A stretch of DNA of 64,000 nt from Melampsora larici-populina 98AG31 (Eukaryota; Basidiomycota; Pucciniomycetes; Pucciniales; Melampsoraceae). The position numbers were made by a program, and so were the translations under genes. Shown piece by piece: positions 1 through 9,553 of the stretch (the first letter of the stretch is position 1; the number at the start of each line of letters is the position of its first letter). The notes under the pieces were generated by a model, which searched no databases, had not been told where the DNA came from, and saw nothing but the letters and a program-made list of their open reading frames with translations. The stretch is taken from positions 188,366-252,365 of the forward strand of contig NW_006768824.1 in assembly GCF_000204055.1 (NCBI RefSeq), given 5' to 3'.

Positions 1-2205
1 CACGATTTAACACGTAACAACACTCCTTTTGTTTGGGACGCGAAGTGCAATAATGCCTTTGAAGGTTTGAAGACATCTTTCACAACGGCACCTGTCCTTA
101 AAATCGCTGATCCGTACAAACCATTCATACTTGAATGCGATTGTTCAGATTTTGCGCTTGGAGCGGTGTTGTCACAACGCTGCGATAAGGATAATGAGAT
201 ACATCCGGTTGCTTACCTCTCTAGATCACTGGTCAAGGCTGAACTTAATTATGAAATTTTCGACAAAGAATTACTTGCCATCATTGCAGCTTTCAAGGAA
301 TGGCGGCATTACCTCGAAGGTAATCCAAATCGTCTGGAGGTCACAGTCTACACTGATCACCGCAATTTGGAAAGTTTCATGACTACAAAACAACTAACTC
401 GACGCCAAGCTAGATGGGCCGAGACACTTGGATGTTTTGATTTCATTATTAAATTCAGACCTGGTAACAAGGGAATGAAACCTGATGCTCTATCCCGACG
501 ACCTGACTTAGCCCCGACAGCTGAAGACAAACTCACGTTTGGCCAACTACTCAAACCTACCAATATCAACGATGAAACATTTCCTATTGAGCTAGCTTCT
601 ATGGAGGTGTTCTTCGAGGACGAGATCATTTTATTGGAAGACGCAGAACACTGGTTCGAAGTAGATGTATTAGGCGTTGATGATGTGGAAGAAAACCCAG
701 AGGTCAACTTTATGCCTGATGATAAGATTATTCACATGATTCGAGAAAGCACTAAATCAGACTCACGTATTAATGAACTAATTGACTTGAAAAACAATCC
801 TATATCGTCCAAGATCAAGAAGCACATGGAGACATATGAAGTGAAAGATGGAATCCTGTACCGTGATGGTAAAACCGAAGTACCAGATGACGAACAAATC
901 AAAATTCAAATTCTGAAGAGTCATCATGATAGTCTATTAGCAGGCCATGCTGGCAGAGCTAAAACTCTAAGTCTTGTACGTCAAAGCTTTACTTGGCCGT
1001 CTCAACGACTGTATGTGAACAGATACGTTGATGGCTGTGATTCGTGCCTACGAGTCAAGAGCTCTACTTTGAAACCATTCGGGACCCTGGAACCTCTAGC
1101 AGTACCTGCAGGACCTTGGACGGATATCACATACGACCTCATCACAAAACTACCGAATTCGAATGGCTACGACAGCATTCTGACGGTAGTGGATCGTCTA
1201 ACCAAAATGGCTCACTTCCTGCCATGCAAGGAAAGTATGAATGCAACTGAATTAGCCGATATCATGATGAAGAATGTTTGGAAACTTCACGGGACGCCCA
1301 AATCTATAGTTTCAGATCGTGGAAGTATTTTTATTTCTCAAATCACAAAAGAACTTGCTAAACGCTTAGGAATCCGGTTACACCCGTCAACAGCGTTCCA
1401 CCCAAGAACGGATGGCCAATCTGAGATAGTAAACAAGGTAGTGGAACTATACCTTCGACATTTCGTTGGTTATCGTCAAGACAATTGGGAAGGACTTTTA
1501 CCATTAGCTGAGTTTGCTTATAATAACAATGACCATGAAACTATAGGAGTCTCACCTTTTAAAGCAAACTACGGTTTTAATCCTTGTTTTAGCACAGTTC
1601 CCATCAGTGAACAGTGTATACCTATAGTAGAAGAACGACTGCAACTAATTAAGGAAGTACAAGAAGAGGTCACTAACTCATTACAATTGTCTCAAGAGGT
1701 TATGAAGAAACAATTCGATAAAGGAGTGAGACGAAACCCATCATGGAACGTAGGAGATCAGGTTTGGCTGAATGGAAAGAATATTTTGACAACGAGGCCT
1801 AGTCCCAAACTAGAACATAGATGGCTAGGTCCCTTCAATATTACTGAAAGGGTTTCACATTCTGCTTACAAATTGAATCTACCACCTTCAATGAAGGGTG
1901 TACATCCAGTTTTCCATGTTTCAGTACTGCGTCAACATCGTCAGGACACTATAGCATTACGACAATCACCACCCCAACCACCAATTCAAATAGAAGGAGA
2001 GGACGAATGGGAGGTAGCTGAAATATTAGATTGTCGAAAAAGGTATAACAAGGTTGAATATCTTATTGGTTGGAAAGGATTTGGACCAAATCACAATTCG
2101 TGGGAACCTAAAGGTAACCTGAAGAATTGTTCTGAATTAATTAAAGAGTTTGATAATTGTTTTCCAGATGCCATCAAGAAATTCAAGAGGAAAAGGAGAA
2201 AGTAA
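1..2205 (+). CDS. Ty3/gypsy (chromovirus) Pol polyprotein, C-terminal part; 5' end outside window
   Basis: The frame is open from base 1 to a TAA at 2203-2205, so this is the 3' part of a longer pol gene. Its order is: end of the reverse transcriptase and connection region, RNase H (TDHRN motif; the region ends at PDALSRRPD), integrase zinc finger (paired H and C residues, with CDSC near 1040), and integrase core. The core shows the D-D-E series as DITYD, SDRGSIF and GQSEIVN. A C-terminal chromodomain follows (EWEVAEILDCR, then YLIGWKGFG and SWEP). RNase H-integrase-chromodomain is the signature of chromoviruses, which integrate into chromatin. No stop or frameshift is visible in this part. 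It is directly followed by a polypurine tract and an LTR, so the 3' end of the element is intact. Start, gag and protease lie upstream and cannot be judged. Confidence 0.96.
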   Translation, partial: HDLTRNNTPFVWDAKCNNAFEGLKTSFTTAPVLKIADPYKPFILECDCSDFALGAVLSQRCDKDNEIHPVAYLSRSLVKAELNYEIFDKELLAIIAAFKEWRHYLEGNPNRLEVTVYTDHRNLESFMTTKQLTRRQARWAETLGCFDFIIKFRPGNKGMKPDALSRRPDLAPTAEDKLTFGQLLKPTNINDETFPIELASMEVFFEDEIILLEDAEHWFEVDVLGVDDVEENPEVNFMPDDKIIHMIRESTKSDSRINELIDLKNNPISSKIKKHMETYEVKDGILYRDGKTEVPDDEQIKIQILKSHHDSLLAGHAGRAKTLSLVRQSFTWPSQRLYVNRYVDGCDSCLRVKSSTLKPFGTLEPLAVPAGPWTDITYDLITKLPNSNGYDSILTVVDRLTKMAHFLPCKESMNATELADIMMKNVWKLHGTPKSIVSDRGSIFISQITKELAKRLGIRLHPSTAFHPRTDGQSEIVNKVVELYLRHFVGYRQDNWEGLLPLAEFAYNNNDHETIGVSPFKANYGFNPCFSTVPISEQCIPIVEERLQLIKEVQEEVTNSLQLSQEVMKKQFDKGVRRNPSWNVGDQVWLNGKNILTTRPSPKLEHRWLGPFNITERVSHSAYKLNLPPSMKGVHPVFHVSVLRQHRQDTIALRQSPPQPPIQIEGEDEWEVAEILDCRKRYNKVEYLIGWKGFGPNHNSWEPKGNLKNCSELIKEFDNCFPDAIKKFKRKRRK

Positions 2206-2287
2206 GAGGGCATAGCTTTTTCCCACTGGGTTTTTTAATGCTGCCCGTGGGGAGAATGCAGAACTCGCAAGAGGGAGTTTGGGCATT

Positions 2288-2300
2288 AAAGGGGGGATAA
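2288..2300 (+). other. Polypurine tract of the Ty3/gypsy element
   Basis: A purine run (AAAGGGGGGATAA) ends exactly where the 3' LTR begins with TGTTATG. This is the usual plus-strand primer site of Ty3-type elements. It confirms the strand and the LTR boundary. Confidence 0.85.
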
Positions 2301-2483
2301 TGTTATGAATCACACCAGTGACATCTCTCAGATCACATGTCACAGTTCTCATTGTATAGTTAGACTTGTAGACTACGTCATTGAGCTGCTCTCTTCCTCA
2401 TCCGACAATACACATTCAAGACCCAGTGGGCAGTGAACAGATCCTTCATACTTCACCTCTAGAACACTAGCCTATCCATAACA
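2301..2483 (+). repeat. 3' LTR of the Ty3/gypsy element (183 bp)
   Basis: The LTR starts TGTTATG right after the polypurine tract and ends CATAACA at 2477-2483, a perfect 7-bp inverted terminal repeat with the canonical TG...CA ends. At 183 bp it is short for the family. The 5' LTR is outside the window, so LTR divergence and the target duplication (the next bases are ACATG) cannot be checked. Confidence 0.85.
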
Positions 2484-2684
2484 ACATGTGGCTATCACCT
2501 TGGCTAATTGAAGGGTGGTCTTACAAACTACTACCTGGGCAGCTAGTGAGTCAAAGGAGTTACATGGTGTGTTGGGCTCAGCGACAGTGGCTTTGGTATA
2601 TGTGAGTCCTTTTCATGTAAAATTTCAAGTCATATTACTAATAAATAATATTTATTTTGATTACAACGCTTGCAATCAGGAAAA

Positions 2685-3250
2685 CAAAAGCAGGTTCTTC
2701 CTTGTCCATAATGTTTGGACCATGGAGAGGGCCTGGTATGCTTTAATTGGTGTTTCTGCTAATTTAATTGATCAAGATTGGAACTATCAATCAGTCTACC
2801 TCACACTGAAACTTGTGGCTTGGAACAATGTCGGATAAGTAATCAACTCACATATCAAATCTTTTGACCCTGTAGGTATTTTGCCATTCAAACAAACAAT
2901 TGGAGGGGGATTTTGCCTCTGGCTCTGTTTTTCTAGCCAAGTAATTTCCAGTATCTGAGACACTCCAGCAGATCCACAACAGCTTGGTATTCCCGTCTAT
3001 AGTTAATATTATTGATATCATGTTACCTAACATGTCTTTGCACCAGGAAGAAGCAGTGTCTACCCATATCATCTTGATGGCCACTGTTCTCAACCCAAAA
3101 TATCAATTCTTTTTTCGGATCTTCACTATGCTGACTACGCTGACCAAGCAAAAGGTGGCATTGAATGTTGTTTCAACAAACTCCTTGATACTTGCCCACA
3201 GTGACTCCTCCAGTTATCCCATCCACCAATACCATCAGTTGTTCAAGTGA
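2685..3250 (+). pseudogene. Degenerate hAT-type transposase fragment
   Basis: The frame ending at 2838 contains VHNVWTMERAWYALIGVSA, then LIDQDWNY and LKLVAWNN. This matches the hAT pattern in which a catalytic Asp sits in an HDVWT-like motif, followed by a fold containing IDxxW and LKLVxWHH. Here the Asp of that motif reads Asn. A second fragment at about 3060-3110 (IILMATVLNPKYQ) resembles the later hAT 'xxxVLNPxYK' region. The pieces lie in different frames separated by stops, so the gene is dead. I see no convincing dimerisation region and did not define its TIRs. Confidence 0.6.
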
Positions 3251-3771
3251 CCCATTTGACCACTTCAACATTTTCACCACATGTAATTCCACCAACAACT
3301 CTGCCAAGATCTGAATTTGCTTGGTGGTGGGTAAGTTTGTATTTTCATCAATGTCAATGTTTGAGTAGAGGTTGACTTGAAAGATTTTCCCAAATGCAAT
3401 CACCAGGGCTGTTGGATGTAGGGAGTGGCTTTGAGCTAAGATTCCAGTTCTTGATTGATTTTCAGATGTGATTAGTCATGTAGCATCCTTTGCTGTCAAC
3501 TCCAAGAAAAAGACTCTGTCACAAACATTTTGAATTAATTGACAACCTTCTCTTCCTCATAATGCTTAAAATATGTGCCTCTCTTGATTTTTCTGAATAT
3601 CTTTTTGAAAATATCTTTCTTTTTCTTCAGGCTTTTTATTGTATTTCAAAGTATTTTCTTTCAAATTTTTCTTTTTCTTTTTGTTTTTTTAGTCACTTGT
3701 TCAATATCTCTTCTTCTCAATTTTTGCTCTATGCAATGATGGCTTATTAATATTTCTTAGTCACTTGTTTA
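3251..3771. other. No gene recognised; AT-rich, probably decayed transposon sequence
   Basis: Only short ORFs without recognisable domains are present. The T-rich stretch at 3590-3730 yields Phe-rich spurious frames. It may be the decayed 3' part of the hAT copy just upstream. Confidence 0.5.
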
Positions 3772-4179
3772 CAGTTGAACCCACGCAACTGTATAATCAC
3801 CCTTTTTGCATAGGCTAGCACTTCCCCCAACTTGGTGCTTGCTAAAAGTTGGATCTATTGCATAATTTTGTCAAAAATGATAATGCATAGGTCAAAACCC
3901 AAAAAAAACTGGGTCTTGGAAGCCCAATTGCATAGCTTTTACTCAAAATACAGAATAATAAAAAGTACATAATCATGCATAAACCTTGAGCCCTAAGTCT
4001 TAAAGCCTAGCTCATAACCTGCAAAAATGCATAATGTTAGGTATTTTGGCCTATTTCCGCATATACGCATAACTTTATGCATTTTAACCTATCCTGTATT
4101 TTACCTCACTTTGCGTAACCCGTGAAATTGCATAGGCCAGATGTTCTCCCCAAATTATGCACTTGTGCAGGTTTGACTG
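3772..4179. mobile_element. Pogo/Tc1-type MITE, 408 bp
   Basis: The left end CAGTTGAACCC and right end GGTTTGACTG are imperfect inverted repeats that continue about 28 bp inward (ACGCAACTGTATAAT against the complement of ATTATGCACTTGTGC). TA flanks both ends (3770-3771 and 4180-4181). A CAGT(T/C)(G/A)AACC terminus with a TA target duplication is typical of pogo/Fot1-like elements. There is no transposase inside; the interior has repeated TGCATAA-like motifs. Confidence 0.75.
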
Positions 4180-4261
4180 TAATGGTTTTGCTCTTGATCT
4201 CTTTTATCATTTGAGACAAGTGTTTTGTCTGTTGCCTGTTGTAGCGGACTGTATATATTTA

Positions 4262-4414
4262 TGGTACTCAAAGCTACATGTGTACGCATACATAGTTGTT
4301 GTATATAGTTTTTTTGGTGTGGAATAAACAAAAGAAGTATTTTCAAGGTATTTTGCCCGCAAAAAAAACTATATACTACAACTATGTACATACATATAGT
4401 TGCTTTGAGTACCG
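4262..4414. mobile_element. MITE with GGTACTCAAAG terminal inverted repeats, 153 bp
   Basis: The ends are TGGTACTCAAAG and CTTTGAGTACCG, and the arms pair over about 50 bp (tatatagttgt-type sequence on both sides). TA flanks both ends (4260-4261 and 4415-4416). The same TIR core occurs on the 5-kb Harbinger element at 42143-47229 and on the MITE at 47017-47173, so this is probably a non-autonomous member of that family. Confidence 0.75.
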
Positions 4415-5204
4415 TAATTTTTATTCTTTGTACATGTTTGAAAAAAAAATGTGAATAGCAGCACTTGCCCTGCCTGCTCCAGTCTGTGAGAATTTGTAGA
4501 AGCGGAGGCAGTGCTCCATTACCATGCAGTGCTTGATTTTCAAAAGCCAAGTGACAGCAATTCACCTTGTATCTGTTTTCTGTGTCACTACAAAAAAACC
4601 GACTTTCAGCGGAGTGGTGCAGAGTGGTTCAGGGGTTGAGCCTATAGCCATAGTATTAATCCATAAAGTTCACTAGTGGCTCTCAAAGTAGACCGGTTGA
4701 CCAGTTGCTTTTTGGTGGTAACTTTGTGTATCAACTTGACATTTGTTGACAGTTCCCAGCCAGAAAGTCAACTGGGTCAACTGGGTTTATAACCAGGTCA
4801 AGTTTGAAAGCCAGTACTATAAACCCATATGTTCAAAATATATGGGAATAAACTAATTTTTTTGAAAAACCCTTCTGGCCACATCAACTTGAAAAGTCAT
4901 CTATGGCACAAACCACCCCCAATTATGCCAATTAAGATGCCTTTTCAGGACCTATTAACCCCTTGGGGCATTTGGGTTGACTCAGGTTGCCAAATTTCAA
5001 ATTTTGCACGGTGCATGTGGTTGAACCTAGGTGATAGCAACTGGAGACAATTGAATTGGGCTACTGGTGATGCCCTGAGATCATCTCCAACACGCCCTGT
5101 TCTCTACACCAAATACAGAGCCAAAAAACATGCTTAAAACCTAAAAACAGCTGTATTTCATATTCAGCTTCTGGTCCATCCAATGTGAACATGAGGCACA
5201 GGTT
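4415..5204. other. Intergenic/repetitive DNA without recognisable gene
   Basis: A 102-codon open frame at 4829-5137 has no recognisable domain and looks like decayed repeat sequence. A CACTACAAAAAAACC motif near 4588 resembles a transposon end, but I found no partner. No gene can be supported here. Confidence 0.45.
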
Positions 5205-5276
5205 TTTGAGATCCTACAGGACCCCAGTATGCTCTTATAAGGGGTAGTCACTTGGAATTGTGACTTTTGAGCTCCC
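5205..5276. repeat. Outer inverted repeat, left copy (partner at about 7108-7180)
   Basis: The sequence around CAGTATGCTCTTATAAGGGGTA and GTGACTTTTGAGCTCC recurs in reverse complement at about 7108-7180 (GGAGCTCAAAAGTCACAAATT, then TACCCCTTATAGGAGCATACCGGGG). The two copies bracket about 1.9 kb, including the 816-bp fold-back element. They may be the arms of an older element into which younger ones inserted. Confidence 0.6.
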
Positions 5277-5297
5277 CGGGAAACCCACCCCTGTCAA

Positions 5298-6113
5298 CAC
5301 TACACCAAATGTAATCTTTACCGGGCGGTAAAGATAACTACTGACATAGAGAAGTCCTGAGGCAATAGGAAGAGATCTAAAAATCTGAAAAAGTATGAAC
5401 CTTGTGCCTAGATGTCGGGGCGTCATGATGAGTATTTGCTAGTATTTTACACACAGATATTGGTTTATGTACTAACAATAAACACTGAAAATCATCAAAA
5501 AGTCACATGTAACAATACCTGAAATTTGGGTCATGAGTATGAAGACAATATTTTGTGGTCTAAGAACTTCAATAACTTTTGCAATTCTGCTCCAAATAAC
5601 TCTATTTCTGGTTCATTCAAAAGCTGAACTATTCTCCTTCACACTTCATAATGTTAGTAAGGTGCTATCTAGTCATTTAAACACTCTACATATGTTCAAA
5701 CAGTTCTGCATGAATAGCTCTGTAGGATCTTTTTTAGACCAGCTACAGATGTGATGTCTCAATGAAAAATGTAGAGGAAAGGCTCACCTTTTTAATGCAC
5801 TTCAAATCGAGTGATTTGATTCAGAACTGCAAGAATTATTGAAGTTTTTAGACCACAAAATATTGTCTTCATACTCATGACCCAAATTTCAGGTATTGTT
5901 ACATGTGAGTTTTTGATGATTTTCAGCGTTTATTGTTAGTACATAAACCAATATCTGTGTGTAAAGTACAAAAAAATACTCATCATGACGCCCCAACATC
6001 TAGGAACAAGGTGCATATTTTTTCAGATTTTTAGCTCTCTTCCTGTTGCCTCAGGACTTTTCTATGTCAGTAGTTTTCTTTACCGCCCGGTAAAGATGAC
6101 ATTTTGTGTAGTG
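5298..6113. mobile_element. Fold-back/MITE element with about 300-bp inverted arms, CACTA-type ends (816 bp)
   Basis: The element begins CACTACACCAAATGTAATC and ends with the complement of CACTACACAAAATGTCATC. Each arm continues inward with a palindromic TTTACCGGGCGGTAAAG block and then long matching sequence (for example ATGAGTATGAAGACAATATT at 5533 and its complement near 5860). The arms reach about 5605 on the left and start about 5810 on the right, leaving a spacer of about 200 bp. It encodes nothing recognisable. CACTA ends suggest the EnSpm superfamily, but the flanking triplets (CAA and CAT) differ by one base, so family and exact ends are provisional. Confidence 0.7.
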
Positions 6114-6509
6114 CATACTGCTGAGTCAGTCCCTGGCTTCATCCATAGCTCTAGGTGAGGTTTTGTTGTGGTATTTAACAATACCACGTTTTCAGGCTGT
6201 GTGTGTGTAGACTGGTTCTTAATCAAATTAAAGTATCTCAAATAAATCAAGATGTCAAGGACTTCTGCTTAAGTCAAGAAGTCTCTTACCTCACTCACAA
6301 GATCAAGACAAGTTAGTGCGTGGCAAGTTATTGACAAATGAGGGTGTTATTGAACAAATATCAGGTTGCGGTTAGAACGTGTAGAGTCTTTCTTTCCTAA
6401 TTGGGAATAGGTTGTCTGTGACCTGTGATGTTTTCTCTTTTTCTTTTTGTTTATGTATGTGTGCTATGACTGCTTCTAGTTGATAAGGAACCTTGTACAA
6501 GTTAGTTTC

Positions 6510-6925
6510 TTCCCTCATCAATGAAACTTATAATTTTTATCTTTACTCACGTTTTACCACTTTGCTAAATCTTGCCCGTATCATGTTGTTCTGTGCACAG
6601 GTTTGTCTTCATATTTTCTTTCTCTATCTTTCTCTTTACTCTTACTAATCTGTGTGTGTGTTGTGTTAGGTGTGCAGTCTTTTTACGAGCTCCTGTGAAG
6701 CTCTGTGGCTTGTGCCGTTGTGCTTACGCTAGACCTGATAACCCCAGGTTAGTATCATCATTGAAGAAACTTATAATTTTTATCTTTACTCACGTTTTAC
6801 CGCTTTGCTAAATCTTGCCCGTATCCTGTTGCTCTGTGCACAGGTGTGTAGTCTTTTTACAAGCTCCTGTGAAGCTTTGTGGCTTGTGCCGTTGTGCTTA
6901 CGCTAGACCTGATAACCCCAGGTTC
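6510..6925 (+). repeat. Diverged tandem duplication containing an exon-like module
   Basis: Copy 1 (about 6510-6750) and copy 2 (about 6750-6925) share AAACTTATAATTTTTATC, CACGTTTTACC and GCTTGTGCCGTTGTGCTTAC. Copy 1 has about 70 extra bases after the shared GTGCACAG. In each copy a segment of about 75 bp is bounded by AG on the left and CCCCAGGT on the right, like an exon between splice sites. No known protein or RNA is recognised. Confidence 0.65.
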
Positions 6926-7107
6926 TCATTCTTACAAACGGCAAAGCCATTGGCTTCTTTTGGTTCTCAATACTTTACAGGTTTAATCTGTCCTTGGAAT
7001 TCCTTGCCACCGTTCATCTGTCAAATGATAGAAAGAGTGGCAATAAGCAAAAGCAGAAACTGGCAGAAAACATGAGAGCTCTCTATAATCACATGAAGTG
7101 TGATTCC

Positions 7108-7180
7108 GCAGGAGCTCAAAAGTCACAAATTACAATTCTGACTGAGTACCCCTTATAGGAGCATACCGGGGTCCTGATCC
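7108..7180. repeat. Outer inverted repeat, right copy (partner at 5205-5276)
   Basis: This is the reverse complement of the left copy over about 70 bp, with the CCCCTTATA core and GAGCTCAAAAGTCAC conserved. It marks the right limit of the nested repeat region. Confidence 0.6.
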
Positions 7181-7914
7181 TACCCATACCTGAGATGCCA
7201 AACCCAAACTCAATTGAGCCACCAATTAGTCATTGATCACTTTCTTGATTAATAATCATAGGGGGATGTGGTGATAAAAGCATTTGCCAAGATTATGTTC
7301 AATAGTTGTCCAATACCATTTACTCCAAAAGTTCATGTTTTGCTGGAAAATCGGGCTGGCGTGCATGGTGAGCTGTCACCGTTTGAGAGCGTGCAGGATG
7401 ATACACCTTATGTGTGACATGTGTGTCTAATTTGTTATGTTGATAGACGTGCGTTGGTGGAGGTGCTCTGACCGACCAATCCAATTAGGCACCAAACGGG
7501 ACAAACCCTCCAACCTTTTCTCTGGATTCATACGTATCAGTCATCCCCTTCCGAAACCCAATCATGCAAAGCTACAACACTCATGAGTCATGCTGAGTCA
7601 TCTCGTCAAAGCACAGTCAGATTGGGTGATACTTTACAGCCGTGTTTGAACAAAGATGTGTTTGTTTTTGAAAATCCTGTCACGGTCCAAAACCCGGTGT
7701 TTGTCTCTCACTTGGTTCTATCTCTCCGTTAATTTGAAGAGTAGAAAAACAATCACACTTGCCAAGAAGACTTTTGTTTGGTTTTGCTCGCTGCAGCGGC
7801 AACTTTCTTTCAAAAAGAATGATCAATCTTTCTTGAAACGGTTGTACCAATACTTTTGTGGCTCGTAAAGGTGACAGGTGAAAATGGAACACCGCAAGCA
7901 ATACGCCGAATCAA
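7181..7914. other. No gene recognised
   Basis: Only short frames without domain features are present. I see no inverted or tandem repeats of note in this stretch. Confidence 0.4.
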
Positions 7915-8222
7915 TAGGAGTGTTCAAAGCTGAAAACTTCATATTTTGAAAGAGATTTTGAAGCAAAAGATTTTGAACCGTGATTGTTGTACAGAAAAAC
8001 TGTGATTCTTGTCCAGATATGTATGGGTGTATCTTGAGCTTTGGAGTTTGCTCAGGTTTGCTCCACTTCAAAATCATAGGGGGGCACATCCATACTCAGT
8101 GATACTCCCTTCTGATCATATCTGTACGAGAATCAATGTTCATCTGTACAAAAATCACAGTTCAAAATTCTCGCTTCAAAATCTCTTTCAAAATGTCAAG
8201 TTTTCAGCTTTGAACACTCCTA
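7915..8222. mobile_element. Small fold-back element (308 bp)
   Basis: TAGGAGTGTTCAAAGCTG at 7915 pairs with CAGCTTTGAACACTCCTA ending at 8222. The arms continue for about 80 bp (GAAAGAGATTTTGAAGC against GCTTCAAAATCTCTTTC). The interior has no coding potential. No clear target duplication was seen, so the superfamily is unknown. Confidence 0.65.
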
Positions 8223-9553
8223 ATGTCAAACTTTCAATAGATCTTGATTGAGATTGATTGGCGTTAGTCAGATGTCAAACTATCACGATTAACTTTTTCA
8301 CAGATCCTTTTCATCCTTTCACAGCCTTTCTCTTTAGTTCCTTTTTATCTTGGCTCTTTCACAAACTAAGCCGAAATCTGGAACTAGCAGGAACTACATA
8401 TGTAGAGCAGGTCTAACGTGCGAACGGCGATAGGAAAAGACAACACCTTTCTTCTCAGTTGTCTATTTATACACACTTCAACTTCTTGCAGGAATCTAAA
8501 GTCCATTGCTTGCAGTCAGTTGATCTCAACTTCTTTGTGGATTCCTAAATTCTATCTTTCCTACGTTTCGATTTGCGTTAACTCGTACATAGGAGTGGTT
8601 TCAGAATTTTTGGGTTTAAGTGTAAGCAAAACTCCGAACACATTCAATTCTCCACCACTTACAGCCACCTGAGACGAACGAAGAAAAAAAAAGACTGAGT
8701 TTTAAGCTGATTGAATTCAGTTTGGTTTATAGCTTCTTGCATCACTTCAAGTTCAACCTTTGCTTCTTTCGGTCTGCAAGATTCACCATTAAGATTTCAT
8801 CCTCAAGCTATTCGTTTACAGAACATTCTGGAGATACGTCTTGGAACTACAAGTGAACGAAAGGAATTTAGGGTCGACCAGATATACTTTATAAATTCTT
8901 TTTACAATAAAGTTATATGAGATTTTGTGCAATTCGAGATTGTACATAAGTTCTTTACTTTAATCACCACCTTCACTGTGTTTTCCTTCAAGCAATCAGC
9001 AACTTTTATCTCTCATGAGTTTGACCATCTTCGACTGATGATCAAAGCTGTGTCTACATAAACAAAGTGAGTTGAAATTAATCTGGTTTATCAATCGGAC
9101 GATACGAAAGGATACCCTACTTTCCTCACTTCAGTCCCCCCCCCCATTCTTTCATTACTCCCTGCGTCATCAGCGATCCCATAAGCGAATATACCACATT
9201 GTAGATCTAACCTTGAATGCCGTTGATTTGTTTTATCTTTAAAAGGATTTGCTCAAACTTTTATATAATCCTCTGATCGAGCTCACAAGACCTTCGCCCC
9301 TTTATCCATCTCCTCGTACGTCAATGGAATTTCTTTTGATTCATCCATATCATCTTAATAACTCGTTACACAGCTCATTAGGGTATCACATGGCCTGTTC
9401 TTCCATCGGCTTTAACGTTCATCCAAGCTTACTACATCTTGTATCCTCTTCTTCATTACCTTTCGTCGAAAGATAACTCCAAATCAACAATCAACACATC
9501 AGAATAGGCTAAAGTTTGAAACATTTTCCACCAAATCCCTTCACTCTGGCCAT
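8223..9553. other. Intergenic; upstream region of the membrane-protein gene
   Basis: No gene is supported. Short frames near 8418-8672 and 8711-8920 lack domains and consistent splice models. A run of about ten C residues near 9137 is notable. The last few hundred bases are C/T-rich and probably hold the promoter and 5' UTR of the gene starting at 9554. Confidence 0.4.

Noticed and set aside
131..1250. Several frames overlapping the Ty3 pol gene
   Set aside because: They are out-of-frame shadows of the integrase and RNase H coding sequence.
4586..4615. CACTACAAAAAAACCG motif like a CACTA transposon end
   Set aside because: No inverted partner at a plausible distance; the CACTA-type ends at 5298 and 6113 belong to a different sequence.
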